Source of the DNA: Cupriavidus cauae
GTDB taxonomy: Bacteria > Pseudomonadota > Gammaproteobacteria > Burkholderiales > Burkholderiaceae
Reading direction: 5' to 3'
Assembly: GCF_008632125.1 (NCBI RefSeq)
Contig: NZ_VWRN01000053.1
Span: forward strand, 186,001-250,000
DNA length: 64,000 nucleotides
Under the pieces are notes generated by a model, which searched no databases, was not told the origin of the DNA, and worked only from the letters and a program-made list of their open reading frames with translations. The position numbers were made by a program, and so were the translations under genes. Shown here in pieces: positions 52,089-60,159 of the stretch (position 1 is the stretch's first letter; each line of letters starts with the position of its first letter).

Positions 52089-53903
52089 TCAGTTCATGCC
52101 GCCGCGGCCGCCACCGCCACTGCCCACACTGCCGACACCGGCAGCGCTGCCACCGCTCGCGCCACTGCCGCCGCTGCCAGCACTCGCGCAGCTGCCGCCA
52201 CTGCCATCGCTGGCGCCCCGCGCCACCTCCAGCGTCGCGCGCAGCTGCGGCTTCAGGACCTTGCCGAGCGCGCTCCTGGGCAGCGCGTCGAGCAGCACCA
52301 CCTCGCGCGGCAGCTTGAAGCGGGCGATGCGGGCGGCCAGCGTCTCGCGCAGCCGTTCGGTCGCCAGCGCGGCGCGGTCGGCGCCCGGCGCCGGCACGAT
52401 GACAGCGACCGGCACCTCGCCCCAGCGCGGGTCGGGCAAACCCACCACCGCGCATTCGGCCACGCCGGGCAGCGCGACCAGCGCGTTCTCGATCTCGGCC
52501 GGATAGATGTTCTCGCCGCCGGAGATGATCATGTCCTTGCTGCGGCCTACCACCTCGATGCAGCCGTCGGCGTCGCGATGGGCGAGATCGCCCGAACGGA
52601 ACCAGCCGTCGACGAAGCCGGGATGGAAAGGCTCGCGCCAGTAGCCCTGCATCAGATTGCTGGCGCGGATGCAGATCTCGCCGACCTCGCCGTCGGCCAC
52701 CTCCTTGCCATCGCGGCCGAGCAGCCGTACCTGCGCCTCGGGCTGCGGCCAGCCGGCATAACCGGGCCGCGCCATCGCCTCGTGCAGGCGCAGCACGATC
52801 GAGACGGGGCCGGTCTCGGTGGCACCGTAGACCTGCCCCAGCGGCACCCCGCGCGCATGGAAGGCGTCGATATAGGCGCGGGGAATCGTCGACGAGCCGG
52901 CCATCACGCCGCGCAGCACGCCCAGATCGGCATCAGCCCAGCCGGGATGTTCGAGCACCGCGCGCAGCGTGGCCGGCACCATCAGCGACAGCGTCGGACG
53001 CGCCTGCGCGAGCGCCTCGAGCCAGGCGTCGGGCGTGAAGCGCTCGTGCAGCGTCACCTGCGCGCCGAGCAGCAGCGCCGGTACGGTCTGGATGCACAGC
53101 CCGCCGACATGGAACATCGGCAGCGTCGACAGGACATGGTCGGTATCGCGCATCTCGTGGGCCCACCAGCTGGCGCGCGCATTGGCCAGCAGTGCGGCCT
53201 GCGTATGCAGCGCGCCCTTGGGCTGGCCGGTGGTGCCGGAGGTGTAGACCAGCAGCAGCGGCGTGTCGTCGGGCATCGGGCCGATCGGCGCGTCGATGGG
53301 CTCCGGCGGCGCCGGGCTGTCGATCAGGCGGTCGATATGGGCGTGGCGCACGGCACTGCGCCGGCCAGCCGCGCCGGCTTCATCCGCAACTGCCCTCACC
53401 ACGGCACTGGCGACTTCACCGGCAACTTGACCGGCGACTTGACCGGCCACTTCGCCCGCAATTGCACCAGCGCCCTCATCTGCGACCGCCCCTTCGCTGG
53501 CGCGCGCGACCGCGGCCGCGACATCGGCATGCGCATCGTCATGAAAGATCGCCCGCACGCCGGCATGCGCGGCGATCGCGGCGAGTTCGGGCACCGCCAG
53601 CCGGTAGTTCAGCGGCACGAAGATCGCGCCCAGCCGCGCGCAGGCGAACAGCAGCGCCAACTGCAGATCGTGGTTCAGGCACAGCGTCGCCACGCGGTCG
53701 CCTCGCCCGACGCCCCAGTCGGCCAGCAGATGCGCGGCGACGCGTTCGATGCGGCTCCACAGCTTGGCATAGCCGATCGTGCGGCCACGGAAATGCAGCG
53801 CCGGCCGTTGCGGCTGCGTGTCGGCCAGCGCGTGCAGCGGCCGCAGCAGCGCACCGACGCTGGCCGCATCCAGGTGCGGCCGCCCTCCGCAGGCGCCGCT
53901 CAT
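52089..53903 (-). CDS. AMP-forming acyl-CoA ligase with repeat insert and Gly/Ser tail
   Basis: A 604-residue ANL enzyme of the medium-chain/aromatic acid-CoA ligase type. P-loop LLVYTSGTTGQPKGALHT (about residues 213-230), GQVYGATETGP, DGWFRSGDLAHRD, GRSKDMIISGGENIYPAEIE and the catalytic Lys in LPRSALGKVLKPQL. Residues about 133-174 are an insert of Gly-Gln/Glu-Val-Ala repeats (12-bp units). Residues about 563-604 are a Gly/Ser/Ala tail beyond the fold. Its ATG overlaps the stop of the upstream acyl-CoA-dehydrogenase-fold gene (ATGA), so the two act together. Confidence 0.92.
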   Translation of the reverse strand: MSGACGGRPHLDAASVGALLRPLHALADTQPQRPALHFRGRTIGYAKLWSRIERVAAHLLADWGVGRGDRVATLCLNHDLQLALLFACARLGAIFVPLNYRLAVPELAAIAAHAGVRAIFHDDAHADVAAAVARASEGAVADEGAGAIAGEVAGQVAGQVAGEVASAVVRAVADEAGAAGRRSAVRHAHIDRLIDSPAPPEPIDAPIGPMPDDTPLLLVYTSGTTGQPKGALHTQAALLANARASWWAHEMRDTDHVLSTLPMFHVGGLCIQTVPALLLGAQVTLHERFTPDAWLEALAQARPTLSLMVPATLRAVLEHPGWADADLGVLRGVMAGSSTIPRAYIDAFHARGVPLGQVYGATETGPVSIVLRLHEAMARPGYAGWPQPEAQVRLLGRDGKEVADGEVGEICIRASNLMQGYWREPFHPGFVDGWFRSGDLAHRDADGCIEVVGRSKDMIISGGENIYPAEIENALVALPGVAECAVVGLPDPRWGEVPVAVIVPAPGADRAALATERLRETLAARIARFKLPREVVLLDALPRSALGKVLKPQLRATLEVARGASDGSGGSCASAGSGGSGASGGSAAGVGSVGSGGGGRGGMN

Positions 53904-55144
53904 TCGTCGCGCTCGCCCGGTTCGTACAGCGTCTCGCGACCCATGCGGTCGAGGACCAGCTCCGCGGTCCACGGCAGCATCAGCGCGCCGCAGCGCGAAT
54001 CGCGATAAAGCCGTTCGAGCGGCAGGTCCTTGAGCATCGACTGCCCGCCGCAGGTGCGGATCGCCAGCCGCGCGATATCGTTGGCGCCTTCCATCACCGC
54101 GTAGTGCGCCGCATAGAGACGCATGCGCTGGTCCTTCGACGGATTGGGCCGCGCCTCGTGGATGACGCGCCAGAACAGCGAACGCATCGACTCGAGCTGG
54201 ATGCGCATCTGCGCCACCGCGATCTGCTTGGTCGGATACATGCGGCGCTTGACCGGCGGCTGGCCCGGCACCTCGCCGCGCAGATATTGCACGGTGAAGT
54301 CGTAGGCGGCCTGCGCCACGCCGAGATACGTGGGCGACAACGTGAAGAACATCGCCGGCCAGGTCTGCGCGGCCTTGTAGTAGACGCCGCGCGGCATCAG
54401 CTGCTCGTCGTCCGGCACGAACACGTCCTTGAGCAGCAGCGTGCGCGAGACCGTGCCGCGCATGCCCATCGGGTCCCAGTCGCCGGTCACGGTCAGCCCC
54501 TCGGCCTTGCCGGGCACCGCGATATAGAGCGTGTCGCGCATGTCGGGATGATGGTCGCCGCGGTCCTCGGTGCACAGGATGCCGTAGTAGTCAGCCGCGC
54601 CCGACAGCGAGGCGAAGATCTTGCGGCCGTTCAACAGCCAGCCGCCCTCGACCTTGCGCGCGGTGGTGCCGAACGGCGCCTTGCCGGCCGCGGCCGCCGA
54701 GCCTTCCGAGAAGGGTTGCGCGTAGACCGCGCCGTCCTTGACCACGCGCGAGAAATGCAGCTCGCGGCGGACCGCGTGTTCGGCGCGCTGTTCGTCGGTC
54801 ATCGCGATGCCATCGGCCAGCATGCCCGTCCACATGGTCGAGCAGATATGCATGTTGTAGGTCAGCGCGGTGGCGCCGCAGAAGCGGCCGATCTCCGCGC
54901 CGATCATGCAGTAGGTCGCGAAGTCCGCGCCCTCGCCGCCGAACGCGCGCGGCACGCACAGCGCCAGCAGGCCGGCCTCGCGCAGGTCGTCATAGTTGGC
55001 GAACGGGAAGCTCGCCTCGCGGTCCCATTGCGCCGCGCGCGGCGCGAAGCGTTCGCGGCCGAGCCGGTTGGCCAGCGTCAGCAGGCGGACCTGATCGTCG
55101 GTGAAATCGGCCTCGCCGACAGCGGGAACGAAGTCCAGGGGCAT
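53900..55144 (-). CDS. Acyl-CoA-dehydrogenase-fold flavoprotein lacking the usual catalytic Glu
   Basis: A 414-residue member of the acyl-CoA dehydrogenase superfamily. The three-domain pattern is visible: an N-terminal helical domain; a middle domain with FSEGSAAAAGKAPFGTTARKVEGGWLLNGRKIFASLSGAADYY; and a C-terminal helical domain with RTCGGQSMLKDLPLERLYRDSR. At the position of the usual YEGT/xEGT catalytic base the sequence is LPWT, and the alternative isovaleryl-type Glu position has QTWP. It may therefore be an FMNH2- or FADH2-dependent monooxygenase of this fold rather than a dehydrogenase (inference); a flavin reductase gene lies in the same cluster. Coupled to the CoA ligase by ATGA. 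Confidence 0.88.
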   Translation of the reverse strand: MPLDFVPAVGEADFTDDQVRLLTLANRLGRERFAPRAAQWDREASFPFANYDDLREAGLLALCVPRAFGGEGADFATYCMIGAEIGRFCGATALTYNMHICSTMWTGMLADGIAMTDEQRAEHAVRRELHFSRVVKDGAVYAQPFSEGSAAAAGKAPFGTTARKVEGGWLLNGRKIFASLSGAADYYGILCTEDRGDHHPDMRDTLYIAVPGKAEGLTVTGDWDPMGMRGTVSRTLLLKDVFVPDDEQLMPRGVYYKAAQTWPAMFFTLSPTYLGVAQAAYDFTVQYLRGEVPGQPPVKRRMYPTKQIAVAQMRIQLESMRSLFWRVIHEARPNPSKDQRMRLYAAHYAVMEGANDIARLAIRTCGGQSMLKDLPLERLYRDSRCGALMLPWTAELVLDRMGRETLYEPGERDE

Positions 55145-55182
55145 GATGGTGTCTCTCGTGGTCAGCTTGTTGTGCGTCGGGC

Positions 55183-55290
55183 GCGTTCGTGCGTTCGTGC
55201 GTTCGTGTGTTCGTGTGCTCGTGCGTCCGTGCGTTCGTGCGTTCGTGCGTTCGCGTTCGTGCGTTGGTACGTCGGTACGTTCGGTGCGAT
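55183..55290. repeat. 8-bp GTGCGTTC tandem repeats
   Basis: About twelve units of GTGCGTTC with point variants (GTGTGTTC, GTGCTC, GTGCGTCC, GTACGTCG), between the hydrolase stop and the acyl-CoA-dehydrogenase-fold gene start, in their shared leader. Confidence 0.93.
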
Positions 55291-55319
55291 GGTGCGTGCC
55301 GGCGATGTCCCGGTCGACG

Positions 55320-56165
55320 TCAGCGGACCGGGAAATGCCGCGCCAGGAAATCGAGCACGGCCTCGTTGAAGCGCGCCGGCCGCTCCATGCAGGCCAGATG
55401 GCCGACGCCCGGCAGGCAGCGGTACTCGGCGCCGGGAATGCGCGCCGCCATCCGTTCCATCACGGCCGGCGCGGCATTGGCGTCGTGCTCGCCGGCCAAG
55501 GCCAGCACCGGCACCGCGATGCCGGCCAGCGCGGCGCGCTGGTCGAACCGCACCAGCGCATGCAGCGCGGCGCGATACGTGTCGGGCGGCACCTCCGCCA
55601 TCACGCGCGTGGCGAAGGCCACCGCGTCCGCCGGCGCATCGGGCGCAACCATGCCCCGCACCAGGCCGGCGGCCATCTCGGCCATGGTCCGGCCCGCGTC
55701 GAGCGGCGCGGTGCGGGCCGCGACGAAGTCGCGCTGCCAGTCGCCGTCGGCCTTGCCGAAGGCCGGCGAGGTGCCCGACAGCACCATGCCGCCGATCGCC
55801 GCGGGCATCGCCGCATAGGCCTGCTGCGCGACCATGCCGCCCATGCTGTGGCCAAGCAGCACCACGCGGCGGCCGGCGCCGCGCTCGGCCTGCAGCACCG
55901 GTGCCAGCGCGGCGGCGAGGCCGGCGAAGTCGTACGGGGCGATCGTCGCGCTGTCGCCGTAGCCGGGCATGTCCCAGGCGACGGCGCGGTAGCCGGCTTC
56001 GGTCAGGGCATCGAATTGCGCGGGCCACGCGGCCTTGCCGCCGCCGATGCCGTGCAGCATCACCACGGCGACCGGGCCGTCGCCGCGGGCCACGGTGGCG
56101 ATGCCGTTGGGGTGGCGGATCAGGGAATCGCGGTTGGATTCGCGATGGGAGTCGGAGGGGGGCAT
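55320..56165 (-). CDS. Alpha/beta hydrolase
   Basis: A 281-residue serine hydrolase. Oxyanion region VVMLHGIGGGKAAWPAQF, nucleophile elbow GHSMGG (Ser near residue 106), likely acid in LALAGEHDANA, and His in GVGHLACMERP. AAGGAG precedes the ATG. It lies between the ring-cleavage dioxygenase-like gene and the acyl-CoA-dehydrogenase-fold gene in one transcription direction. In the nicotinate pathway the product of the dioxygenase is deformylated by an alpha/beta hydrolase (NicD), so a similar job is possible here; ester or lactone hydrolysis is equally possible. Confidence 0.9.
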   Translation of the reverse strand: MPPSDSHRESNRDSLIRHPNGIATVARGDGPVAVVMLHGIGGGKAAWPAQFDALTEAGYRAVAWDMPGYGDSATIAPYDFAGLAAALAPVLQAERGAGRRVVLLGHSMGGMVAQQAYAAMPAAIGGMVLSGTSPAFGKADGDWQRDFVAARTAPLDAGRTMAEMAAGLVRGMVAPDAPADAVAFATRVMAEVPPDTYRAALHALVRFDQRAALAGIAVPVLALAGEHDANAAPAVMERMAARIPGAEYRCLPGVGHLACMERPARFNEAVLDFLARHFPVR

Positions 56166-56180
56166 CGAGGCTCCTTGCGG

Positions 56181-56252
56181 GTGTCGGCGTGTCGGCGTGT
56201 CGGCGTGTCAGCGTGTCGGCGAGTCAGCGGGTCCGCGCGCCAGCGGTTCAGC
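56181..56252. repeat. 8-bp GTGTCGGC repeats running into the dioxygenase-like stop codon
   Basis: Nine to ten 8-bp units, increasingly degenerate toward 56252. The unit covering 56248-56250 supplies the stop of the dioxygenase-like gene. Confidence 0.9.
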
Positions 56253-57318
56253 GTGCCATCTCCGCCAGCCGCCCCTGCTCGACCTCGGCCACGCCGTCCA
56301 GCGTCACCGTGCAGCCGCGCAGCGGCAGATCGAAATGGCCCAGCGTATGGCGGCCGGCCACTTCGTTGGCGCCGGTCGAATAGAGGAAATTGCCGGCAAA
56401 CGCGCGCAGCTCCGTGCCGTTGCAATCGCGCCTGTCGTAGAAGGTCAACGCGTCCCAGCGCGCCTGCGGGTTCATGCCCCAGCCGACATGCGAGACCGCG
56501 TAGGCGTCCCGCGTGCCTTCCTTGTCGGCCCAGGCCGCGTAGTAGCCGCGCATCATGTCGGCATCGACGCCGTTGCCCTCGATGCCGACGATGTAGTCGC
56601 GCTCGACATGGCAGACGACCGTATCGCGCAGATAGGTCTTGAAGGTCAGGTTGACGTCGCCGGGCGCAAGCACCAGCGTGCCATCGACCTGCCCCGTGGC
56701 GGGGAACGCCAGGCACAGTCCGCCCGGCCAGTGCGCGACCTGGCCCGGCTTGTTGCAATAGCCCCAGACCCCGCCGACGCGCGCGCCGGCCAGGCCGATG
56801 CGCAGGTCCGTGCCGGCGCCGGAGGTCACGCGCATTTCGGCGGCACCGCGCAGCCGGCGCATCGCCGCGCGCACGCCGGTCTCCAGCGCGGGATCGGGCA
56901 CGCAGCGTTCGAGGATTTCGGGATGTTCGTTGCTGATCATCAGCAGCCGCGGCACCACGCCGTCGGCGCCCTGCAGGATCCGCGGCAATTCCGGCGCGTG
57001 CAGCAGCCCTTCGACGGTGCAGTCCAGCACCAGGTGGCAGCGCGACAGCGCGGCGATCACCGGCTCCAGTTGCTGCAGCGCATCGCTGGCGCCGGTCGAG
57101 CGCACTGGAGCCGGCGCCTGCAGCCCGGGGGTCGGCACCCGCACGCGGATCGGGGTCGCGCCCAAGGACTGCACCGCCAGTTCGGCCAAGTCCACGATGA
57201 CTTGTCGGGATTGCGACTCCGCTACAATGCCGACAACTTCACCCGCGGAAAGCGCGCACAGCTCCAGCGTCCGGCGAAAGGCCGCCAGCCAGCGGTGTTC
57301 GATCTGCTCGACGAGCAT
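56248..57318 (-). CDS. 2,5-dihydroxypyridine 5,6-dioxygenase (NicX)-like protein
   Basis: A 356-residue protein of the NicX family, which uses Fe(II) to open 2,5-dihydroxypyridine to N-formylmaleamate. It shares with P. putida NicX the blocks HWPGGLCLAFPATG, GTLVLAPGDVNLTFKTY, YAVSHVGWGMNPQARWDAL, FAGNFLYSTGANEVAG and HTLGHFDLPLRGC. The predicted metal ligands are kept: His277 (SHVGWG), His328 and Asp330 (HFD), spaced as in NicX (His265, His318, Asp320). AGGAGGAG precedes the ATG. It heads a minus-strand cluster with a hydrolase, an acyl-CoA-dehydrogenase-fold protein and a CoA ligase, and is divergent from a flavin reductase. No nicotinate or picolinate hydroxylase genes are seen here, so the real substrate is open. 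Confidence 0.85.
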   Translation of the reverse strand: MLVEQIEHRWLAAFRRTLELCALSAGEVVGIVAESQSRQVIVDLAELAVQSLGATPIRVRVPTPGLQAPAPVRSTGASDALQQLEPVIAALSRCHLVLDCTVEGLLHAPELPRILQGADGVVPRLLMISNEHPEILERCVPDPALETGVRAAMRRLRGAAEMRVTSGAGTDLRIGLAGARVGGVWGYCNKPGQVAHWPGGLCLAFPATGQVDGTLVLAPGDVNLTFKTYLRDTVVCHVERDYIVGIEGNGVDADMMRGYYAAWADKEGTRDAYAVSHVGWGMNPQARWDALTFYDRRDCNGTELRAFAGNFLYSTGANEVAGRHTLGHFDLPLRGCTVTLDGVAEVEQGRLAEMAR

Positions 57319-57496
57319 GACACTCCTCCTCTGCTGCTGATTGAGGCCGGGCCTGCCCCTCGGTGTTCCGCGGCGTTCGCAGCAAAGTCCTGCCTTGCCG
57401 TTTGCGATCCCGCGCCGTGTTTCTTCGCTTGTGTTTTTTCGCCCGAACTTCTTCGCCCGAATTTCGTGGCCGGGTTTCCTGGCCGTGTTTCTTGGC

Positions 57497-57539
57497 TTGT
57501 GATTCTGCGTTCTGCGGCAAATAATATATGAAATTTCAT
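57497..57539. promoter_or_regulatory. Promoter and palindrome ATGAAATTTCAT between divergent catabolic genes
   Basis: Toward the flavin reductase: TTGTGA (57497-57502), 17 bp, AATAAT (57520-57525). The perfect 12-bp palindrome ATGAAATTTCAT (57528-57539) follows and overlaps the first possible start codon. This is the only AT-rich stretch in the region and a natural site for the MarR protein encoded just downstream (inference). Confidence 0.6.
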
Positions 57540-58131
57540 GGAAATCAGCGGTACCCGACCTATGGGATTTCCCGACGCCAACCCGCCTGACGGGAACCTG
57601 AGCCCGCACGGCCAAGCCGCCGCGCCGGACTTCGACGCCCTGCATTTCCGCCGCGCGCTGTCGCAGTTCGCCACCGGCGTGACGGTCATCACCACGCGCG
57701 CGATGCGCCAATCCCCGGCCGATCCGCCCTTCGTCGGCATCACCGCCAGCTCGTTCAATTCGGTTTCGCTCGATCCGCCGCTGGTGCTGTGGAGCATGGC
57801 CAACCGCGCCAACAGCCTGCCGATGTTCCGCGGCGGTTCGCACTACATCATCAACGTGCTGGCCGCGACCCAGCTGGACCTGTGCCAGCGCTTCGCCACG
57901 CTCAAGGGCGACCGCTTCGCCGGCGTCGACTACCGGCTGTCGGCCAATGGCCTGCCGATCCTCGCCAATGCGCTGGCCTGGTTCGAATGCCACAACCGCA
58001 GCCGCTACGACGAGGGCGATCACGTGATTTTCGTGGGCGAAGTCGAGCGCTGCGGCATCCACAGCAGCGGCGGCCTGCCGCTGGTATTCCAGGGCGGCGC
58101 GTTCTCCACCACCAGCCCGCTGCGCGACTGA
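57538..58131 (+). CDS. Flavin reductase family protein (FMN-binding split barrel)
   Basis: A 197-residue NAD(P)H:flavin reductase of the kind that supplies reduced flavin to a separate monooxygenase (HpaC-like). Motifs: LHFRRALSQFATGVTVITT, FVGITASSFNSVSLDPPLVLWSM, HYIINVLAATQLDLCQRFA and DHVIFVGEVERC. The start is uncertain: ATG 57538 overlaps the operator-like palindrome, and ATG 57562, eight codons in, would give 189 residues; neither has a good ribosome binding site. It is divergent from the NicX-like gene and followed by marR. Its monooxygenase partner could be the acyl-CoA-dehydrogenase-fold protein at 53900. Confidence 0.9.
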   Translation: MEISGTRPMGFPDANPPDGNLSPHGQAAAPDFDALHFRRALSQFATGVTVITTRAMRQSPADPPFVGITASSFNSVSLDPPLVLWSMANRANSLPMFRGGSHYIINVLAATQLDLCQRFATLKGDRFAGVDYRLSANGLPILANALAWFECHNRSRYDEGDHVIFVGEVERCGIHSSGGLPLVFQGGAFSTTSPLRD

Positions 58132-58170
58132 TCGCCCCGCGCGCTTCTCCGCCCCCGGCCCAACGTGACC

Positions 58171-58602
58171 ATGCCCTTCGTCGACGGCTACCTGCCCTAT
58201 CTGCTGGCGCGCGCCAGCCATCTGGTTTCGGGTGAATTCCACCGCAAGGTCGAACTGGCGGGCCTGAGCGTGCCCGAATGGCGCGTGCTGGCGACGCTGG
58301 CCGACCGCGACGTCTGCACGGTCGGCACGTTGGCCGATATCACCCTGACCAAGCAGCCGACGCTGACCAAGCTGCTCGACCGCATGACGGCCGACGGCCT
58401 GGTCGAGCGCCGCCGCGACGGCGCGCCCGATCGGCGCCAGGCGCTGGTGTCGATCACCGAGCGCGGACGCGAACGGGCCCGGCCGCTGCTGGCCCAGGCC
58501 GCGGAACACGAGGCCCAGGTGCTGGCCGCCTTCGGTGCCAGCCAGGGCGACCAGCTGAAGGAAACGCTGCGGCGCCTGATCGCGCTGCACGCACGGCGGT
58601 AG
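58171..58602 (+). CDS. MarR family transcriptional regulator
   Basis: A 143-residue winged-helix regulator. The wHTH spans about residues 30-100: LSVPEWRVLATLADRDVCTVGTLADITLTKQPTLTKLLDRM, then the wing RRRDGAPDRRQALVSIT. ATG 58171 was chosen; a GTG two codons earlier is possible. It lies 39 bp after the flavin reductase gene and probably controls the divergent cluster through the palindrome at 57528. NicR and PicR, the regulators of known pyridine-acid pathways, are also of MarR type, which is consistent but not proof. Confidence 0.93.
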   Translation: MPFVDGYLPYLLARASHLVSGEFHRKVELAGLSVPEWRVLATLADRDVCTVGTLADITLTKQPTLTKLLDRMTADGLVERRRDGAPDRRQALVSITERGRERARPLLAQAAEHEAQVLAAFGASQGDQLKETLRRLIALHARR

Positions 58603-58668
58603 GCACGCGGCTGGCTGATCGCGCCGCGCGCGCGGCGGCAGGCGCGCGCCTTCGCCGCGCCGGGCGGG

Positions 58669-59151
58669 CTAACCCTGCCCGCGCGGCTGCACCAGCTCCA
58701 GTGGCGAGCCCTCGGTCTTGATCCGCTGCAGCACGATGTTCGAGCGGATGTCCATCACGCCCGGCGTGCGATAGAGCCGGTTCACGATGAAATCGGAGTA
58801 GTGCTTCAGGTTGCGCGCCTGCACGCGCAGGATGTAGTTGCTGTCGCCGGTGATCACATAGGCCGACAGCACTTCCGGCCACGATTGCACCGCCGCGTTG
58901 AACGTGTCATGCCAGCCCTCGACCGCCGGCCGCATCGACACCTGCACGATCGCTTCCAGCTCCAGCCCCAGCCGCTCGGCGTCGAACCAGGCGCGATAAC
59001 CGCCGATCACGCCACTTTCCTCCAGCAGCCGCACCCGCCGCAGGCAGGCCGAGGGCGACAGCGCGACGCGCTCGGCCAGGTCCTGGTTGCTGATGCGGCC
59101 GTTCTGCTGCAGGCAGGTCAGGATGCGCAGATCGATGGGGTCGAGCGTCAT
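58669..59151 (-). CDS. kynR: Lrp/AsnC family regulator of kynurenine genes, KynR-like
   Basis: A 160-residue regulator. The N-terminal HTH is LDPIDLRILTCLQQNGRISNQDLAERVALSPSACLRRVRLLEESGVI. The C-terminal RAM effector domain follows from about residue 68 (EAIVQVSMRP, YVITGDSNYILRVQ). Divergent from kynB; KynR regulators that respond to kynurenine are known in this position in Pseudomonas and Burkholderia. AAAGGA precedes the ATG. The gap to kynB carries a large nested dyad that is a likely binding site. Confidence 0.9.
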   Translation of the reverse strand: MTLDPIDLRILTCLQQNGRISNQDLAERVALSPSACLRRVRLLEESGVIGGYRAWFDAERLGLELEAIVQVSMRPAVEGWHDTFNAAVQSWPEVLSAYVITGDSNYILRVQARNLKHYSDFIVNRLYRTPGVMDIRSNIVLQRIKTEGSPLELVQPRGQG

Positions 59152-59163
59152 TTCGCAGATCCT

Positions 59164-59199
59164 TTCGCAATGTGTTCGATTTATCGAATTCTATGCGAA
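59164..59199. promoter_or_regulatory. Nested 36-bp dyad, candidate KynR operator
   Basis: Two inverted repeats share one centre (59181.5): inner TTCGAT-TT-ATCGAA (59175-59188) and outer TTCGCA (59164-59169) with TGCGAA (59194-59199), separated from the inner arms by exactly 5 nt on each side. Lrp-type octamers bind such repeated half-sites. It ends 13 bp before the kynR start, so it would also autoregulate. Confidence 0.75.
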
Positions 59200-59403
59200 T
59201 TTCGGCTCAACCAGCCGTCGAAATAGCAAGCCTCTTTCCCGAAATCTTGACTATCATGCCGGGATCGGCGCCACCGCCGCCTGATGCTATGCCGGCCTTT
59301 TGCTGTCCCCGGCCGATGGCTTTACCCGCCTCCCGCATTACCGGCCTGTCGCTTTATCGCCTATCGCCCTATCGGCCCATCGCAAGCCCCTCACCGCGCC
59401 CCA

Positions 59404-60066
59404 ATGTCCGACGCCCTTTCGACCTCCCCGACCACGGCCCGCGCGCTGTGGGACATCAGCCCCCCGCTGTCGCCGGCGACGCCGGTGTGGCCCGGCGACA
59501 CGCCGTTCCAGCAGCAGAGCGCCTGGCAGATGGACGAGCAATGCCCGGTCAACGTCGGCCGCATCACGCTGTCGCCGCACACCGGCGCGCACGCGGATGC
59601 GCCGCTGCACTACGCGGCCGACGGCGCGCCGATCGGCGAGGTGGATCTGGACCCGTACCTGGGCCCCTGCCGGGTGATCCATTGCATCGGCGCGGCGCCG
59701 CTGGTGCGGCCGGAACAGGTCGCGGACGCGCTCGACGGCGTGCCGCCGCGCGTGCTGCTGCGCACCTATCGCAGCGCGCCGCTGACCGAATGGGACCCCG
59801 ACTTCTGCGCGGTGGCGCCGGAAACCATCGCGCTGCTGGCCGAACGCGGCGTGCGCCTGATCGGCATCGACACGCCGTCGCTGGATCCGCAGCAGTCCAA
59901 GACCATGGATGCGCACCGGATGGTGCGAACGCATCGGATGGCGATTCTCGAAGGGCTGGTGCTCGACGCCGTCGCGCCCGGCGACTACGAACTGATCGCG
60001 CTGCCGCTGCGCCTTGCCGCGCTGGACGCCAGCCCGGTGCGGGCGGTGCTGCGCAGCCTGTCCTGA
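59404..60066 (+). CDS. kynB: Kynurenine formamidase
   Basis: Hydrolyses N-formylkynurenine to kynurenine and formate. It is 220 residues, a metal-dependent cyclase-like fold. The metal motif [11 protein letters not shown] begins at His59 and includes His63 and Asp65. [22 protein letters not shown] is at the N-terminus and [18 protein letters not shown] supplies the later active-site residues. First gene of kynBUA. ATG 59404 gives the canonical start; the frame is open upstream but unlike the family. Confidence 0.95.
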   Translation: MSDALSTSPTTARALWDISPPLSPATPVWPGDTPFQQQSAWQMDEQCPVNVGRITLSPHTGAHADAPLHYAADGAPIGEVDLDPYLGPCRVIHCIGAAPLVRPEQVADALDGVPPRVLLRTYRSAPLTEWDPDFCAVAPETIALLAERGVRLIGIDTPSLDPQQSKTMDAHRMVRTHRMAILEGLVLDAVAPGDYELIALPLRLAALDASPVRAVLRSLS

Positions 60067-60159
60067 GGGCCGACCGCCCCGGCGTCCCCGCCTTTCCGCA
60101 TCTGCGCACCGATCGCGACCGCCGCTGGCGGCGATCGCCAAACCATCATCAAGGAAGCC

